64,000 nucleotides of DNA from NCBI GenBank assembly GCA_965249895.1, contig CBDFNC010000002.1:434001-498000 (forward strand). The letters run 5' to 3'. Below are positions 45,901 to 54,167 of this stretch, one piece after another (the stretch's first letter is position 1; each line of letters begins with the position of its first letter). The translations under genes and the position numbers were made by a program. The notes beneath the pieces are model-generated. The model worked only from the letters and a program-made list of their open reading frames with translations, was not told the origin of the DNA and searched no databases. Source of the stretch: CBDFNC01 sp965249895 (GTDB lineage: Bacteria; Pseudomonadota; Gammaproteobacteria; Enterobacterales; CBDFNC01).

Positions 45901-46605
45901 AGCCATAAATCTGGCTTTTGCTTCACTATTTAGGTCACTCCATTGAGTGGGGCCGAAGTCAGCATATATAGGCACATCTACCCAAAGGCCGTCGATACCG
46001 GTCGCAACTATCCTGCGGATGCGATCGAAAAAGTAGTTACGAAAGCCGGAGGCACTCGGTGACATCCAGGCACTTTCATCGTTAGCCTCGATCCAGAAGA
46101 TTTGACCGCCGCCACCATAAAGCACATTTGGTGTGCCATCCAAGCCGACTTGTAACCATTCCGGGTGCTCCTTAGCCATTGTTTGTGAGATATTTTTGCC
46201 ATTTGGTGTTACCACTTCCAGACCTGGGTAGTACCAGACCACCCGCATTCCTCGCTTGTGTGCTGCGCTTGAGAAGCTGCGCATTAGCGCGAGCTCTTGC
46301 TCAAACTCGACTTCGCTCAAGTAGTTAGACAGGTCGGAGTCAGCTTCAATTACGCTAACCTGTTGCATCGCCAGTGTATCAAGAGTTTGGTCTATCTCTT
46401 GCTGAGTCATTTCTGAAAATACGGCAGCACCGGCAATCCTGGCTTTCTTAGCCCAAGTACTGAACGCACTGGGTTCAGCTGCTAAAGCGGGGGTGGCTAG
46501 TAAGGGCTGGATTAGCATAAGCAGGAAAGCTATCCTGGCAAGAGAATGTATAACGTCATTTAGGTTTCCCTCTCTGATTTTTATGGCTCTTCTAAGTATC
46601 TTCAC
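42946..46605 (-). CDS. Large secreted glycoside hydrolase-like protein with CBM9-like C-terminus
   Basis: I prefer the GTG at 46605, with GGAGG 5 nt upstream, over the starts at 46635 and 46617. The product is about 1219 residues with a long signal peptide (LARIAFLLMLIQPLLATPALA). Residues 50-430 form a putative TIM barrel (RGMRVVWYYPGLEVVTP, TGIDGLWVDVPIYADFG, FPIFAETLPTDYNG), followed by a beta-galactosidase trimerisation-like region (ETVFLPDVEAISDSEADKLR, GGHLIITGPNPTG). A cadherin-like/VCBS domain (PLVFTSATLLNNDGDFDNDT) and another beta domain follow. A Pro-Thr-Glu linker of about 85 residues, coded by a 24-bp tandem repeat, joins a C-terminal CBM9-like domain (LIMDGNLSDWFGVPAL). It likely degrades a polysaccharide outside the cell. 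Confidence 0.82.
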   Translation of the reverse strand: MKILRRAIKIREGNLNDVIHSLARIAFLLMLIQPLLATPALAAEPSAFSTWAKKARIAGAAVFSEMTQQEIDQTLDTLAMQQVSVIEADSDLSNYLSEVEFEQELALMRSFSSAAHKRGMRVVWYYPGLEVVTPNGKNISQTMAKEHPEWLQVGLDGTPNVLYGGGGQIFWIEANDESAWMSPSASGFRNYFFDRIRRIVATGIDGLWVDVPIYADFGPTQWSDLNSEAKARFMADTGYAAPTAVNWNDPIWRRWIAWRHEEMTRFLSDLTATARAIDPEFPIFAETLPTDYNGATVYGLDGSYLKHIEGITHVWEVDTMSNNFGMRKAREDDWLSFISALKYTRAASGLKPSWVFNYGIQADDAELVMAEAVISGNNPFELKIPEMSSTVSGDYRTRMFSWIKQHSPYLFEARSSARIAVLYSPPSRDYVDKFEGLGMFASWESGGDSLWWSEDQNDSVYERKYLAEFRGIVKFLVHQHIPFDTLVNPGDWTELSAYETVFLPDVEAISDSEADKLRQYVQNGGHLIITGPNPTGLNEYGSIRLDFALSDILGFTRAQPLPAMKQNTFGTGSIQYYSELLGKAYFVSNDVDALSLLNTAIPATSQAAFNLTNADRRIHIEQSHLNQETILQFVNFIGVDGAFSVVPTTFNVSLTIPAGKLVSNVALTSPDSPATMTLNPLSFTISGQQVSFDISLNQYALVVISFNGAQTPVTNHSPIASLDELSGTSNTPLVFTSATLLNNDGDFDNDTLTVTSVDGAGIAGSLIDQGGGSYKYTPQQSFTGTDSLSYTIEDGNGGTDSGQINIIVSPSTSIYYPHTVTLTNGTYDWGTMASFQSLDADTYDSLSAAGTGGQEIDWYADTTILESWQNIAQIKVTHIGQYSTSNVSQEFSIYNFQDSAWEMVESRVMDFDEDVPVSWIINTDVHKYLSAQGQLRVRVAGFKAGSAFWSWSNGLHWEVLQTVGGTPTPEPTPEPTPTPTPEPTPTPTPEPTPTPTPEPTPTPTPDPTPTPTPEPTPTPTPEPTPTPTPEPTPTPTPEPTPTPEPTPQPNLIMDGNLSDWFGVPALPLDKAEALGSADWKQAWLTNDNQNLYLAWQNHGVLNIDWFHQVFIDTDGNNNTGYQIGTVGAEYVIEGLSVNRYSGDGSSWSWTEIGTGWGGALDHGVGLDFVEMAIPRNWLGDPQQLRLLFHGENSSINIDYYPDGGDGISTGELYFDYLLK
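43484..43700. repeat. 24-bp tandem repeat encoding a PT-rich linker
   Basis: GGAGTCGGCTCGGGTGTAGGC plus GTT repeats about nine times with few changes, inside the hydrolase gene. On the coding strand each unit gives eight residues of the form PTPEPTPT. Repeat number probably varies between strains. Confidence 0.9.
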
Positions 46606-46635
46606 TTTGGCCTCCATTTGAGCTACTAAGTACAC

Positions 46636-47292
46636 CGAGACCGTTGTAGATGGCTTGGTTTATTGAAGTGACAACAGGTGTAAGGTCGGTTGATGGCCGA
46701 CTCTCGCCCATTGGTAAATTGATAGAGTTGTTGGCGGAAAATATGCGTTGAGTTATCGAGACAGTTTTTCTCAGCTGATCCTGTAGATTATTGCAGTAGC
46801 AGGTGTTAACAGGAGATGTCTGATTGACAACAGTTGACGTGACCATGTTTGCCGACAAACTTGGGAATGTGGTGAGCGGTTTTAGTGGGCGGGTCAACAG
46901 ACAGAATGAGTCAATTGTAAGCCCAGGCCCTGCAATACAAAGGTAGAACGTCAGCACACCTACTATCCATATAAAAAACTGACTTCAGGGAGGCGTGGAC
47001 CAGATTAATTGGAATGATGCCTTCCTAGCTTATTACAAACATGAATATGCGCTTTTTGCCAAAGCGTTTAATAGCGAGTGTAGAGTATTGGTGGCGTTAT
47101 AGCCTAAATTTTGTACTGTCCCTGTGTATCTGAATTCACCTTATAAAACGATCTGTAACTGGTTGTTTTCATGCCTCAGTGCAATTTTAACCGCAATAGT
47201 ATGGCAGGGAGTTGTGAAGTCTACCGGGGAGCAAGCCACTTAGAATTTAGTCGAAAGTGAAAACCCCTTTGCTATCAAAGGGGAACTTTTAG
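46636..47292. other. Region between the hydrolase and hmp
   Basis: A minus-strand frame at 46592-46957 (121 codons) has no family, odd composition and overlaps the hydrolase start, so I do not call it. On the plus strand near 46995-47100 a short stretch (INWNDAFLAYYKHEYALFAK) could be a relic, without a recognisable family. Confidence 0.35.
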
Positions 47293-48468
47293 TTAGATGT
47301 CTTCCAGAGGACCGAAAAATTCATATTTTACATTTTCATCGTTAATTCCAAGCGACCTGGCTAGGTTACGCATAGCGGCCATAAAAGGTTTAGGCCCAAG
47401 GAAATAAAAGTCCACATTTTTGTCGGCGGGTAGCTTTTGACCCAGCAACTGCTCAGAGATAAAACCAGTTTCATGTGGGGTATCATGCTCTTTTGGCTCG
47501 TTGTAAACATAATGTGGGGTGACATTTTTATATTGTTTGGCAAGCTCATCTACGTGCTCTTTGAAAGCATGCGTATCACCGCTGATAGCGGCATGAATAA
47601 AGTCCACTTTGCGGCCACTGGCGACGACATCGTTAAGCATGCTAATGGCCGGTGTAATACCAACACCACCCGTTACTAGCATAAGGGGCCGGTTTGTTTC
47701 TGACAAAACGAATTCACCGGATGGCGCCAGCAGCCTTACACTATCTCCCACGTTTACCTGCTTGTGCAAGTAGTTAGACATTTGGCCATGGCTTTCGCGT
47801 TTGACGCTAATCCGGTAGTAAGGTTTGTTGGGGGCATCGGACAGGCTATAGTTTCGACGGATCTCCTCTCCGTTTACGTTTGCGAGAAGGCAAGTGTATT
47901 GACCCGCTTTAAAGGGCATCAAGGCCCCCCCGTCGGCTGGTTTAAGGTAGAATGAGCTGATCACCTCGCTTTCCTTGTCTATTCTATCCACGACAAATTC
48001 ACGGCTCCCCCGCCACCCCCCCAGGCTGGCTGCATTAGCGACATAAATATCTTCTTCCGCATCGATCAGAATTTGCGCCAGGAACTGGTAGGCTTCGGCC
48101 CAAGCAGCGGTGACTTCAGGAGTAATGGGATCACCCAATATTTCCTTAATACCCTGCAGTAGACATGTACCCACTATGTCGTAATGGGCGACTTGAATAT
48201 CCAGGGCGACATGCTTGGCAACGATCTGTTTGACCACAGGCCCCATGTTATGGAGCTTTTCTATATTTAGTGCGTACATAACAACCGCATTGGCAAGAGC
48301 CTTAGCTTGAGTGCCTGACTCCTGGTTGCTCATATTAAAATAGGGATGAACTTCGGGGTAATTATCAAACATTATGCGATAAAAGCGTTCGGTGATAGCG
48401 GTGGCATTCTCTTTTACGAGTGGAGCTGTAGCTTTAACTATTGTGATACTTGCTACTGATAACGACAT
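47293..48468 (-). CDS. hmp: Flavohemoglobin, nitric oxide dioxygenase
   Basis: This is a 391-residue protein. The globin domain (1-140) has the proximal His in VKQIVAKHVALDIQVAHYDI. The FAD domain has FKAGQYTCLLANVNGEEIRR then NYSLSDAPNKPYYRISVKRE, and the NAD domain LMLVTGGVGITPAISMLND, YNEPKEHDT and YFLGPKPFMAAMR. It converts NO to nitrate with NAD(P)H. AAGGA precedes the ATG. An FNR-type site lies about 205 bp upstream. Length matches the family. Confidence 0.95.
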   Translation of the reverse strand: MSLSVASITIVKATAPLVKENATAITERFYRIMFDNYPEVHPYFNMSNQESGTQAKALANAVVMYALNIEKLHNMGPVVKQIVAKHVALDIQVAHYDIVGTCLLQGIKEILGDPITPEVTAAWAEAYQFLAQILIDAEEDIYVANAASLGGWRGSREFVVDRIDKESEVISSFYLKPADGGALMPFKAGQYTCLLANVNGEEIRRNYSLSDAPNKPYYRISVKRESHGQMSNYLHKQVNVGDSVRLLAPSGEFVLSETNRPLMLVTGGVGITPAISMLNDVVASGRKVDFIHAAISGDTHAFKEHVDELAKQYKNVTPHYVYNEPKEHDTPHETGFISEQLLGQKLPADKNVDFYFLGPKPFMAAMRNLARSLGINDENVKYEFFGPLEDI

Positions 48469-48670
48469 CTTATTCCTTAATGAAAACGGGCTGTATTTAC
48501 GGTTTCTGAAGTGAAGTCGTGGCTACCCAAGGTTGGCGATGGATAAATTTTCTCCAAAAATCTGCTCCGGAAAGAACCGGTTCCTAACTTCTTCCCTGGA
48601 GGAATATCAAGCTTCGTGCCAATATATAACTAATTGAAATATAAGGAGTAATAATTTAATTGATGTCGGA

Positions 48671-48684
48671 TTGACCTAGATCAA
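48671..48684. promoter_or_regulatory. FNR/ANR-type box upstream of hmp
   Basis: TTGACCTAGATCAA matches the FNR/ANR pattern TTGAT-N4-ATCAA with one change. It sits between hmp and the upstream PilZ gene, both on the minus strand, and suggests oxygen-dependent control of hmp. I saw no clear NsrR site. Confidence 0.65.
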
Positions 48685-48725
48685 TGCAATGTCATTAAGA
48701 CTTTGCTTGTCAAAGTGACATAGTG

Positions 48726-49400
48726 TTAAGCAGAGTGTTTAGAGTACAGGCTATATTGTGAGTCTTTGGCACCCTGCTCGATGACTTTTTGCATAAGCAG
48801 TACGGCCAATTCTCGCCCCTTGTTATCCAGGCTGACACCCAGGTATCGCTTGTTGCCTTTGAGCCGCTGGTTTCGCACCACGCCGGTCAAGGTGTACTTA
48901 TTCTCACCGCCAGGGCCATTAACATTGATGGCAAAGCTTGTGTTGTCTTCCAGCTGGTTAGTAGTATCACAGGAAAAGCAGCAGCCGGAGCAGGAAAGAT
49001 CTTCCAGTGAACCGGAGAGGATATTTGACTTTGTCAGACCTTCGGCTGTGATATGCAGTTCGAATCTGGGCTCGGCTCTGAGCAGGTGGAGTAACACTGT
49101 CCCTGGAATGGTAGTGGCAAACATTTTGTGGGGGTGATTAATATGATGAAGTATGGTGCTCCGAAACGCTACTATGGCTCCTTCTCCTTGCTGACAAACC
49201 CCTCGAACTTTGGCGATGTTTCCCGGATCCATTAGCAATTCGTTGGATGATTTTGGTGTCTGGAAGAGTAAGTAATGATTGGGTAGCTGGCCGATGAAGT
49301 GTGTCCTAAATCTTCCGCTAATTCCTGTTGCCGTTTGAATATCTAGGGTAACCAGACTTCCATGTAGTAATTCGCTTAACCCCTCTTCAGCCGGAACCAT
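48726..49400 (-). CDS. YcgR-like PilZ-domain protein, c-di-GMP effector
   Basis: I use the ATG at 49400 with AGGA upstream; 224 residues. The N-terminal half is a YcgR-type PilZN domain (GLSELLHGSLVTLDIQTATG, FIGQLPNHYLLFQTPK). The C-terminal PilZ domain has the c-di-GMP motifs RAEPR and DLSCSG (DxSxxG). Such proteins slow flagellar motors or alter surface behaviour when c-di-GMP rises. Two GGDEF proteins are within 25 kb. A run of Cys in CSGCCFSC is unusual. Confidence 0.85.
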   Translation of the reverse strand: MVPAEEGLSELLHGSLVTLDIQTATGISGRFRTHFIGQLPNHYLLFQTPKSSNELLMDPGNIAKVRGVCQQGEGAIVAFRSTILHHINHPHKMFATTIPGTVLLHLLRAEPRFELHITAEGLTKSNILSGSLEDLSCSGCCFSCDTTNQLEDNTSFAINVNGPGGENKYTLTGVVRNQRLKGNKRYLGVSLDNKGRELAVLLMQKVIEQGAKDSQYSLYSKHSA

Positions 49401-50057
49401 CAAGTCGTCCTGATTTTTTTCTCTTTCTTCAAGGTATACGCCGTATCACTATCATAGTGATCATCCTTGATTGCATCTATGCCATTCTTTGGACTAGCAG
49501 ATATAATAGTAGGCTAGCTTGACTATTTGGGGTTGGTGAATTTCATCTGCCAGGCCCGTATAACAGGGGTCCTATGGCGTGATAAGGAAGGCCTGGCAAA
49601 TTCGCGATATTATGACAGATCTGTCTATCGCAACTTTTCGAATAAACATAATCGTGTTAGGTTTCAATTCACTGGCAGTACATTTTTTATGCGTAAGTAC
49701 ACATGTCATGGCCCTCGAAGCCTGGTTACTATTTTTATTGGTAAGTATCGTTCCTGTAGTGAGCCCAGGCCCTGCTATTTTACTAGCGATTAATAACACA
49801 TTACGATTTGGCCGTCAGGCGACCGTTTGGTCTGCCTTGGGGAATTCCCTGGGGCTAATAGTGCTTGGCTTGGGTGAGCTAATGTCTGCGTCAGCCACGG
49901 CGTTTACCGTTTTAAAGCTTACCGGGGCAGTCTATCTAGTGCCCGTCCTGAAACACACACATTCGTTCTTCAGTCATATTCATAAAACGTGAAACTTGCC
50001 GTTTCGAAAAGGCCTAAAGTTAGTCACTACTATCTCAGCGCTCTCAGTCATTGTCAT

Positions 50058-51403
50058 ATATGGACTCCTCCAAGATTGCAACAGCAATTTTGGAATAAAC
50101 AGTTTAGATGCGTGCGTATATTCGGACTCTTTTTGGGGTGCGGCCCCTGGCCCCGGATGTATTCGCACCTTCATGCCTCTACGCTTGCTCGGTATTTACT
50201 ACCTTGACAATGATCAGGCTCTTGAAGGTCGGTCTCACCTGTTTATTCGTTCTTTGTGTTGCAGTTAAACTCGTTTTCTTTTGTTGTTATGCTGTTAGTG
50301 CTTTGGGGGTTTGATATGCCGTGTTGTAATGTAACATCGCCCAAGCCGTTCTGATGGTTTTATTGGCCAATGCGACCGCCGCTCTGAGTTTTCCACGTCG
50401 CTCAATAAGAGACTTGAGCCAGGCTTCTTTTGTGTTGCTCGATGCTCGTTTATCCACCGATACCACCACAGATAATGCGCCTTGAATTAACGTTGAACGC
50501 AGCCGTTTGTTCCCGGACCTCTTCCCTATATGTCCAAGTGTGACGACTCCCCCCGTACTGTACTGCTTCGGGGTCACTCCGATACATGCTGACGCTTCTC
50601 GGCCATTTTTAAAGCTCTCCCCCTTATCTCCCAGCGCAAGAAATATCCCCAATGCATTCACTGGGCCAACCCCTTCCAGCTCCAGTAAGCGCTGGCAATC
50701 CGATTGCTGTCGGATCAGTGCATCCAACGATTTGTTAACTTTAGATAGCTCGTTTTGATGGCGAACAAATGCACGATAAAGCTCAGCCAGTTGAAGACGA
50801 AAAGCACCGGGTAAGCCATTCTCTGCTTCCTCAAGCAGCTCGGGTATCGCCCGTTTTAGAGCGGCAAACCCCTTTGGAAAAGAAAGACCAAATTCATACA
50901 GTAAGCCCCGGATGAGATTAGATGTAGCTGTAATGTGGTCCAGCCAGTGCTCCCTCATCCGCTCAATGGCCTGAAGTCCCTGTTGCTCTACTGATTTTAC
51001 GCTCACCGTCTTGATGCGTGGCTGACAGGCGGTAATAGCGATAGCAAGTGCATCGTTTTTGTCAGTTTTTTGCCCTTGCCTGTAAGGGCTAACGGCCTTG
51101 GGCGTTAACAACATAGGTGTATGCCCCATGGCGAGCATTTTTCTGGCCCAGTAATGTGCAGAGCCACAGGCTTCCATTGCGACGAGAGCGGGAAGTTGCT
51201 GTGCCAACCAGACCTCTAATTTTGACTTGGTAAAAGCGCGGTCAGTGACTACCTTTCCGTGTTTATCAACGACACAAACATGAAAAGAGTTTTTTGCCAA
51301 ATCAATACCAATGACAGTATGGTTATACATGTGTGGACTCCTTTTTCGTATTGGTAGCTCACTAATAACCGTAGTTCGCGGGAGGGGGAGGAGTCCATAC
51401 ATC
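50058..51403. mobile_element. IS110-superfamily element, IS1111-like
   Basis: About 1346 bp, edges estimated by comparison with intact MITE copies. Subterminal 12-bp inverted repeats ATGGACTCCTCC (50060-50071) and GGAGGAGTCCAT (51387-51398) are a mark of the IS1111 subgroup. The 215 bp between the left repeat and the end of the transposase gene (50072-50286) are non-coding, where IS1111-type elements encode their guide (seekRNA/bridge) RNA. Confidence 0.75.
50287..51330 (-). CDS. IS110-family transposase (DEDD recombinase)
   Basis: This is a 347-residue transposase; the ATG at 51330 gives YNHTVIGIDLAKNSFHVCVV, with the first Asp of the RuvC-like DEDD site. ALVAMEACGSAHYWARKM, and GQKTDKNDALAIAITACQ give the other acidic residues. 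The C-terminal Tnp20 domain has LLELEGVGPVNALGIFLALG, SACIGVTPKQYSTGGVVTLG and GKRSGNKRLRSTLIQGA, including the catalytic Ser region. The open frame continues upstream, but that is MITE sequence. Confidence 0.92.
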   Translation of the reverse strand: MYNHTVIGIDLAKNSFHVCVVDKHGKVVTDRAFTKSKLEVWLAQQLPALVAMEACGSAHYWARKMLAMGHTPMLLTPKAVSPYRQGQKTDKNDALAIAITACQPRIKTVSVKSVEQQGLQAIERMREHWLDHITATSNLIRGLLYEFGLSFPKGFAALKRAIPELLEEAENGLPGAFRLQLAELYRAFVRHQNELSKVNKSLDALIRQQSDCQRLLELEGVGPVNALGIFLALGDKGESFKNGREASACIGVTPKQYSTGGVVTLGHIGKRSGNKRLRSTLIQGALSVVVSVDKRASSNTKEAWLKSLIERRGKLRAAVALANKTIRTAWAMLHYNTAYQTPKALTA

Positions 51404-51733
51404 GCTTGCCTGGTATGGACAGACATCTCGGTCCAGTGTCTTGTGGCGCACACCGAGATCGTGGTAAAGCCGCTGTACCGAGTGTCGGACCATCCAGATG
51501 TCGGACCACCGTGTGCGAGGGAATGACAGAATCGGCGTTTCAGGATGGACACTAGCTGTGCTTTTTTGTGCTTGTTAAATCACCTGCTGATTGCCGTTTA
51601 TGCGGGCAAGTTACGGCAGTTTTTGACCCAAGGCAGGGGGGCTAAAATGATCAATCGGGTAATAGGGGGGACCTTTATCGGCTTTGGCAGAGCGTTAGCT
51701 GCCACTACTCGATAATGTCACCCCATATGCAAG

Positions 51734-52159
51734 CTAGCGACGACTTAAATAGGCGTATGCAGTAGTAAAAGCAGGCTCCTGGAATTTTTTCAAGCCAGTA
51801 CCTGAAAAATCCACCGGCATAGGGTTCTTCTTAACGATTTCTTTAATTTCCTGAGAAGAGATTAAATCAACGTTAAGATCTGCTGCTAGCTGGATTGCGG
51901 TCTCCATTTTGAAACCGATGGCGCCGCCAGCAAATTTTCCTTTAAGGGGTCGTTGGCGAATGACCACCTGGTCCACTTTATAGTCCGCCATCAGTTTGGC
52001 AAAAGTGAACTGAAATCGCCTTATGTCCTCAGTGCTGTTAGCATCGTTAATGTCCAGCTTTTGTACACGACACTTAGGGATATCAAATAACCCTTGGTCC
52101 AAGGCTAAAATGCTGACAATGGCTTCGTTACCTTTTAGCTCTACACCACAAACTTTCAT
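51734..52159 (-). CDS. DUF3010 family protein
   Basis: This is a 141-residue protein matching DUF3010, common in Shewanella and Alteromonas relatives. KVCGVELKGNEAIVSILALD and VDQVVIRQRPLKGKFAGGAI suggest an RNase H/RuvC-like fold with acidic residues, but no function is known to me. AGGTG precedes the ATG. Confidence 0.8.
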   Translation of the reverse strand: MKVCGVELKGNEAIVSILALDQGLFDIPKCRVQKLDINDANSTEDIRRFQFTFAKLMADYKVDQVVIRQRPLKGKFAGGAIGFKMETAIQLAADLNVDLISSQEIKEIVKKNPMPVDFSGTGLKKFQEPAFTTAYAYLSRR

Positions 52160-52340
52160 ATTTACACCTATTCAATATCAAGCGGGCTATTATAAGCCAA
52201 AAACGCGGTGACGTGGTTATGGTTTTGGAGAATGAAGCAATTTCCCTCACGTGCAGCATAGGGTAAAACAAAACTTATACCGGCGTAGTAGTATTTTTAG
52301 GGAGCAGATAAGTTCTCTCAATTTGGGCGGGTTAACCATT

Positions 52341-53018
52341 ATGAAACTAAATAAAATTTTCCAATATGTATGGTGAATCAATGGTTTGATACTGTTGCTG
52401 TGCGGGCTCTTAGGCTTGATATTGTTGAGCTTTGTTGCGCTAAAGATGGTTGGTAAGCCCGCTAGGGAAGGGGTAGCTGTCGAGATCTTACAAAGTGGGG
52501 GAAACGAACAGGACCTGAGGTTGGGGTTCATTTCGCAGATAAATGGAAGCCCTTATTTGGTAATGCCGTTAGAAGCGAGTCACAAGAGCTATGGCAAGTC
52601 CTCGTACTTGGCTCGAAACTATTTATTTATCAATGGTGAAACCAACCAATCCCACTGGCTATTGAGACATGATAAAAGCCTGATCCTGGAGATGCGTCTT
52701 CTTACCACCGGCGATGAGTCTGCTACTGAGGTCAATGCTATTTTCTATCGCTTCGTGACGGCAGACACGAATGGTGATGATAAATTGACAGAGAAGGGTA
52801 AACAGAGCCTGGCGCTGTCCAGTCCGGATGGTCGCAGCTTTAAGGAAGTCCTGACGGGATTGGAGCGGAGCATTGGCCAGCATATGGTGGATCGAGACAA
52901 TTTACTGATTGTTTACCGGCGTCTTGGTATTACATACAGCGTAAAAGTAGATTTAACAGACTTCAGTCTCAGTACTGACAAGTCGGTGCCGATCCTTAAT
53001 GAAATCAATACAAACTAA
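52341..53018 (+). pseudogene. Membrane-anchored hypothetical protein with nonsense codon near the start
   Basis: From the ATG at 52341 the frame reads KLNKIFQYVW, then TGA, then INGLILLLCGLLGLILLSFV and open to 53018. The TGA directly follows a TGG Trp codon, so it probably replaced a second Trp; the same frame continues into an N-terminal membrane anchor. Without the stop the protein would have about 225 residues, the rest periplasmic and strand-rich (GFISQINGSPYLVMPLEASH, DTNGDDKLTEKGK). Restart from TTG at 52386 is possible but has no ribosome site. No family recognised. Confidence 0.6.
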
Positions 53019-53192
53019 TTATTCAAGGCGATCTCAAGTTTGTGTGGCGACACCTGAACATGCCGCCGTCATTTTATTTCTTCTGAGTTGTATGGCTCTG
53101 CGCTCTCCTTCCAGCGTCATAACGTGTATGGCTGAGCGGAGGTAATCAAGTTTCTTAGCTTTATTCACGTTGCTTTTTAGCATTGAGTATTT

Positions 53193-53375
53193 CTACCAAA
53201 GATCACGTCGAAGTTTTGTATCAGGCTGAATGCCAATGTCTCTTACCAGGTGGTTGGATAGGTCTCTGATGATGATTTCAGAGGCGGAAACGCTTTGCGG
53301 TGAATTTTTCAGTGATCTTAATCGTGTTTCTATCCGCTGAGCGATGTTGGATAAGATGCGTTGTTGTAATGACAT
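53193..53375 (-). CDS. DUF1127-like small protein
   Basis: This is a 60-residue protein. The ending IIRDLSNHLVRDIGIQPD matches the LSDHLLRDIGL core of DUF1127. AGGA lies 7 nt before the ATG. DUF1127 proteins in alphaproteobacteria affect RNA and phosphate metabolism; role here unknown. Confidence 0.7.
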   Translation of the reverse strand: MSLQQRILSNIAQRIETRLRSLKNSPQSVSASEIIIRDLSNHLVRDIGIQPDTKLRRDLW

Positions 53376-53747
53376 AGTGTTTTCCTTTTGCTTAAGTAAA
53401 CTAAAATATTTACTATGTGGTTAGGCTAATCCTTACCTTGAAATAAGTAAAGTATTTTATTTATTAACTTAGGTGATGCAAAAGAATGTTGTCGATTTTA
53501 CTCGCAGGGCAGTGCTGCGGCTGAGGGTGTAAATATGCTTACCTGTGGTAGCCGTTGGAAACTCAGTCCCTCCTTTTTCTCTTCTTTTTGATTGTCCTAA
53601 GAATAATTTCATTTATTAAATTGGATCTTGTACAGAGCAGGATTTGATATCCATATTTCATTCTTGATTGCGTCAACTGTCGCTATCGAACGCGCCTAAT
53701 GCAGTGCATGATGAATGGGCAAGTCAGTTCTTCTTGGAGGCCTAATA

Positions 53748-54164
53748 ATGTATGCACATGAATATACCCTGCTCGGCGGTAACGCGAGCGAGATGGAAAA
53801 TACTGAAAGCTCGCTAATGGCAATAAGGCACGGATTGCCATTAGCTATGGTTGATGAAGCCGCAAAAGTATTGGGTATCAATAAAGGCGATCTGGGATCT
53901 TTGATTGGCCTGAGCATACGTAGTTTGCAAAGAAACAAAGCTAAAAGGCTTTCTCCGCAGCAAAGTGAACATACTCTTGCGGTTTTGAAAGTATTTAACG
54001 AAGCATCTGCCTATTTTGGTGACCAAGCTACGGCTTTGACTTGGTTGAAAACACCTCAAGTCTACTTTGGCGAGCATGAACCGTTGTCTTATCTCGATAC
54101 GATGACTGGTATTGATATTATATTGGATGTCATTAACCGGCTTAAACATGGAATGACGGCGTAA
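53748..54164 (+). CDS. Xre/ParS-type antitoxin (DUF2384)
   Basis: This is a 138-residue protein starting at the ATG at 53748, with GGAGG 7 nt upstream. It has an Xre-like N-terminal HTH (VDEAAKVLGINKGDLGSLIG, SIRSLQRNKAKRLSPQQSE) and the C-terminal ParS/MbcA-like toxin-binding domain (ALTWLKTPQVYFGEHEPLSY, DIILDVINRLKHG). It should bind and neutralise the RES toxin 3 nt downstream and repress the operon. Confidence 0.92.
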   Translation: MYAHEYTLLGGNASEMENTESSLMAIRHGLPLAMVDEAAKVLGINKGDLGSLIGLSIRSLQRNKAKRLSPQQSEHTLAVLKVFNEASAYFGDQATALTWLKTPQVYFGEHEPLSYLDTMTGIDIILDVINRLKHGMTA

Positions 54165-54167
54165 TAC

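Larger units (their letters stand above)
49936..51555. mobile_element. MITE-like element, copy 5, carrying a nested IS1111-type element
   Basis: Ends are CTAGTGCCCGTCCTGAAAC and inverted CTAGTGTCCATCCTGAAAC, 17 of 19 identical, with CTAG at both edges. The left 115 bp follow copy 1 to GTCATTGTCA; the right 150 bp resume at CTTGCCTGG and CCAGTGTCTTGTGGCGCACA. The gap is filled by an IS110-superfamily element. Order of events: MITE into the LysE gene, then IS into the MITE. Confidence 0.8.
49708..51715 (+). pseudogene. LysE/RhtB-family exporter, split by a MITE and partly deleted
   Basis: The 5' part from the ATG at 49708 encodes EAWLLFLLVSIVPVVSPGPA and LLAINNTLRFGRQATVWSAL, the classic LysE start with its PGP motif, to about 49935. 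After the MITE, 51557-51715 encodes HLLIAVYAGKLRQFLTQGRG and INRVIGGTFIGFGRALA, the last helix of the family. A normal member is about 205 residues; here about 76 plus 52 codons remain, so roughly 80 middle residues were lost with the insertion. Not functional. Confidence 0.82.

Noticed and set aside
46592..46957. 121-codon frame upstream of the hydrolase
   Set aside because: No family resemblance, no signal or ribosome site, and it overlaps the chosen hydrolase start.
50287..51552. 421-residue form of the IS110 transposase
   Set aside because: The first 74 residues are read from MITE and IS-end DNA; family members start at the ATG at 51330.
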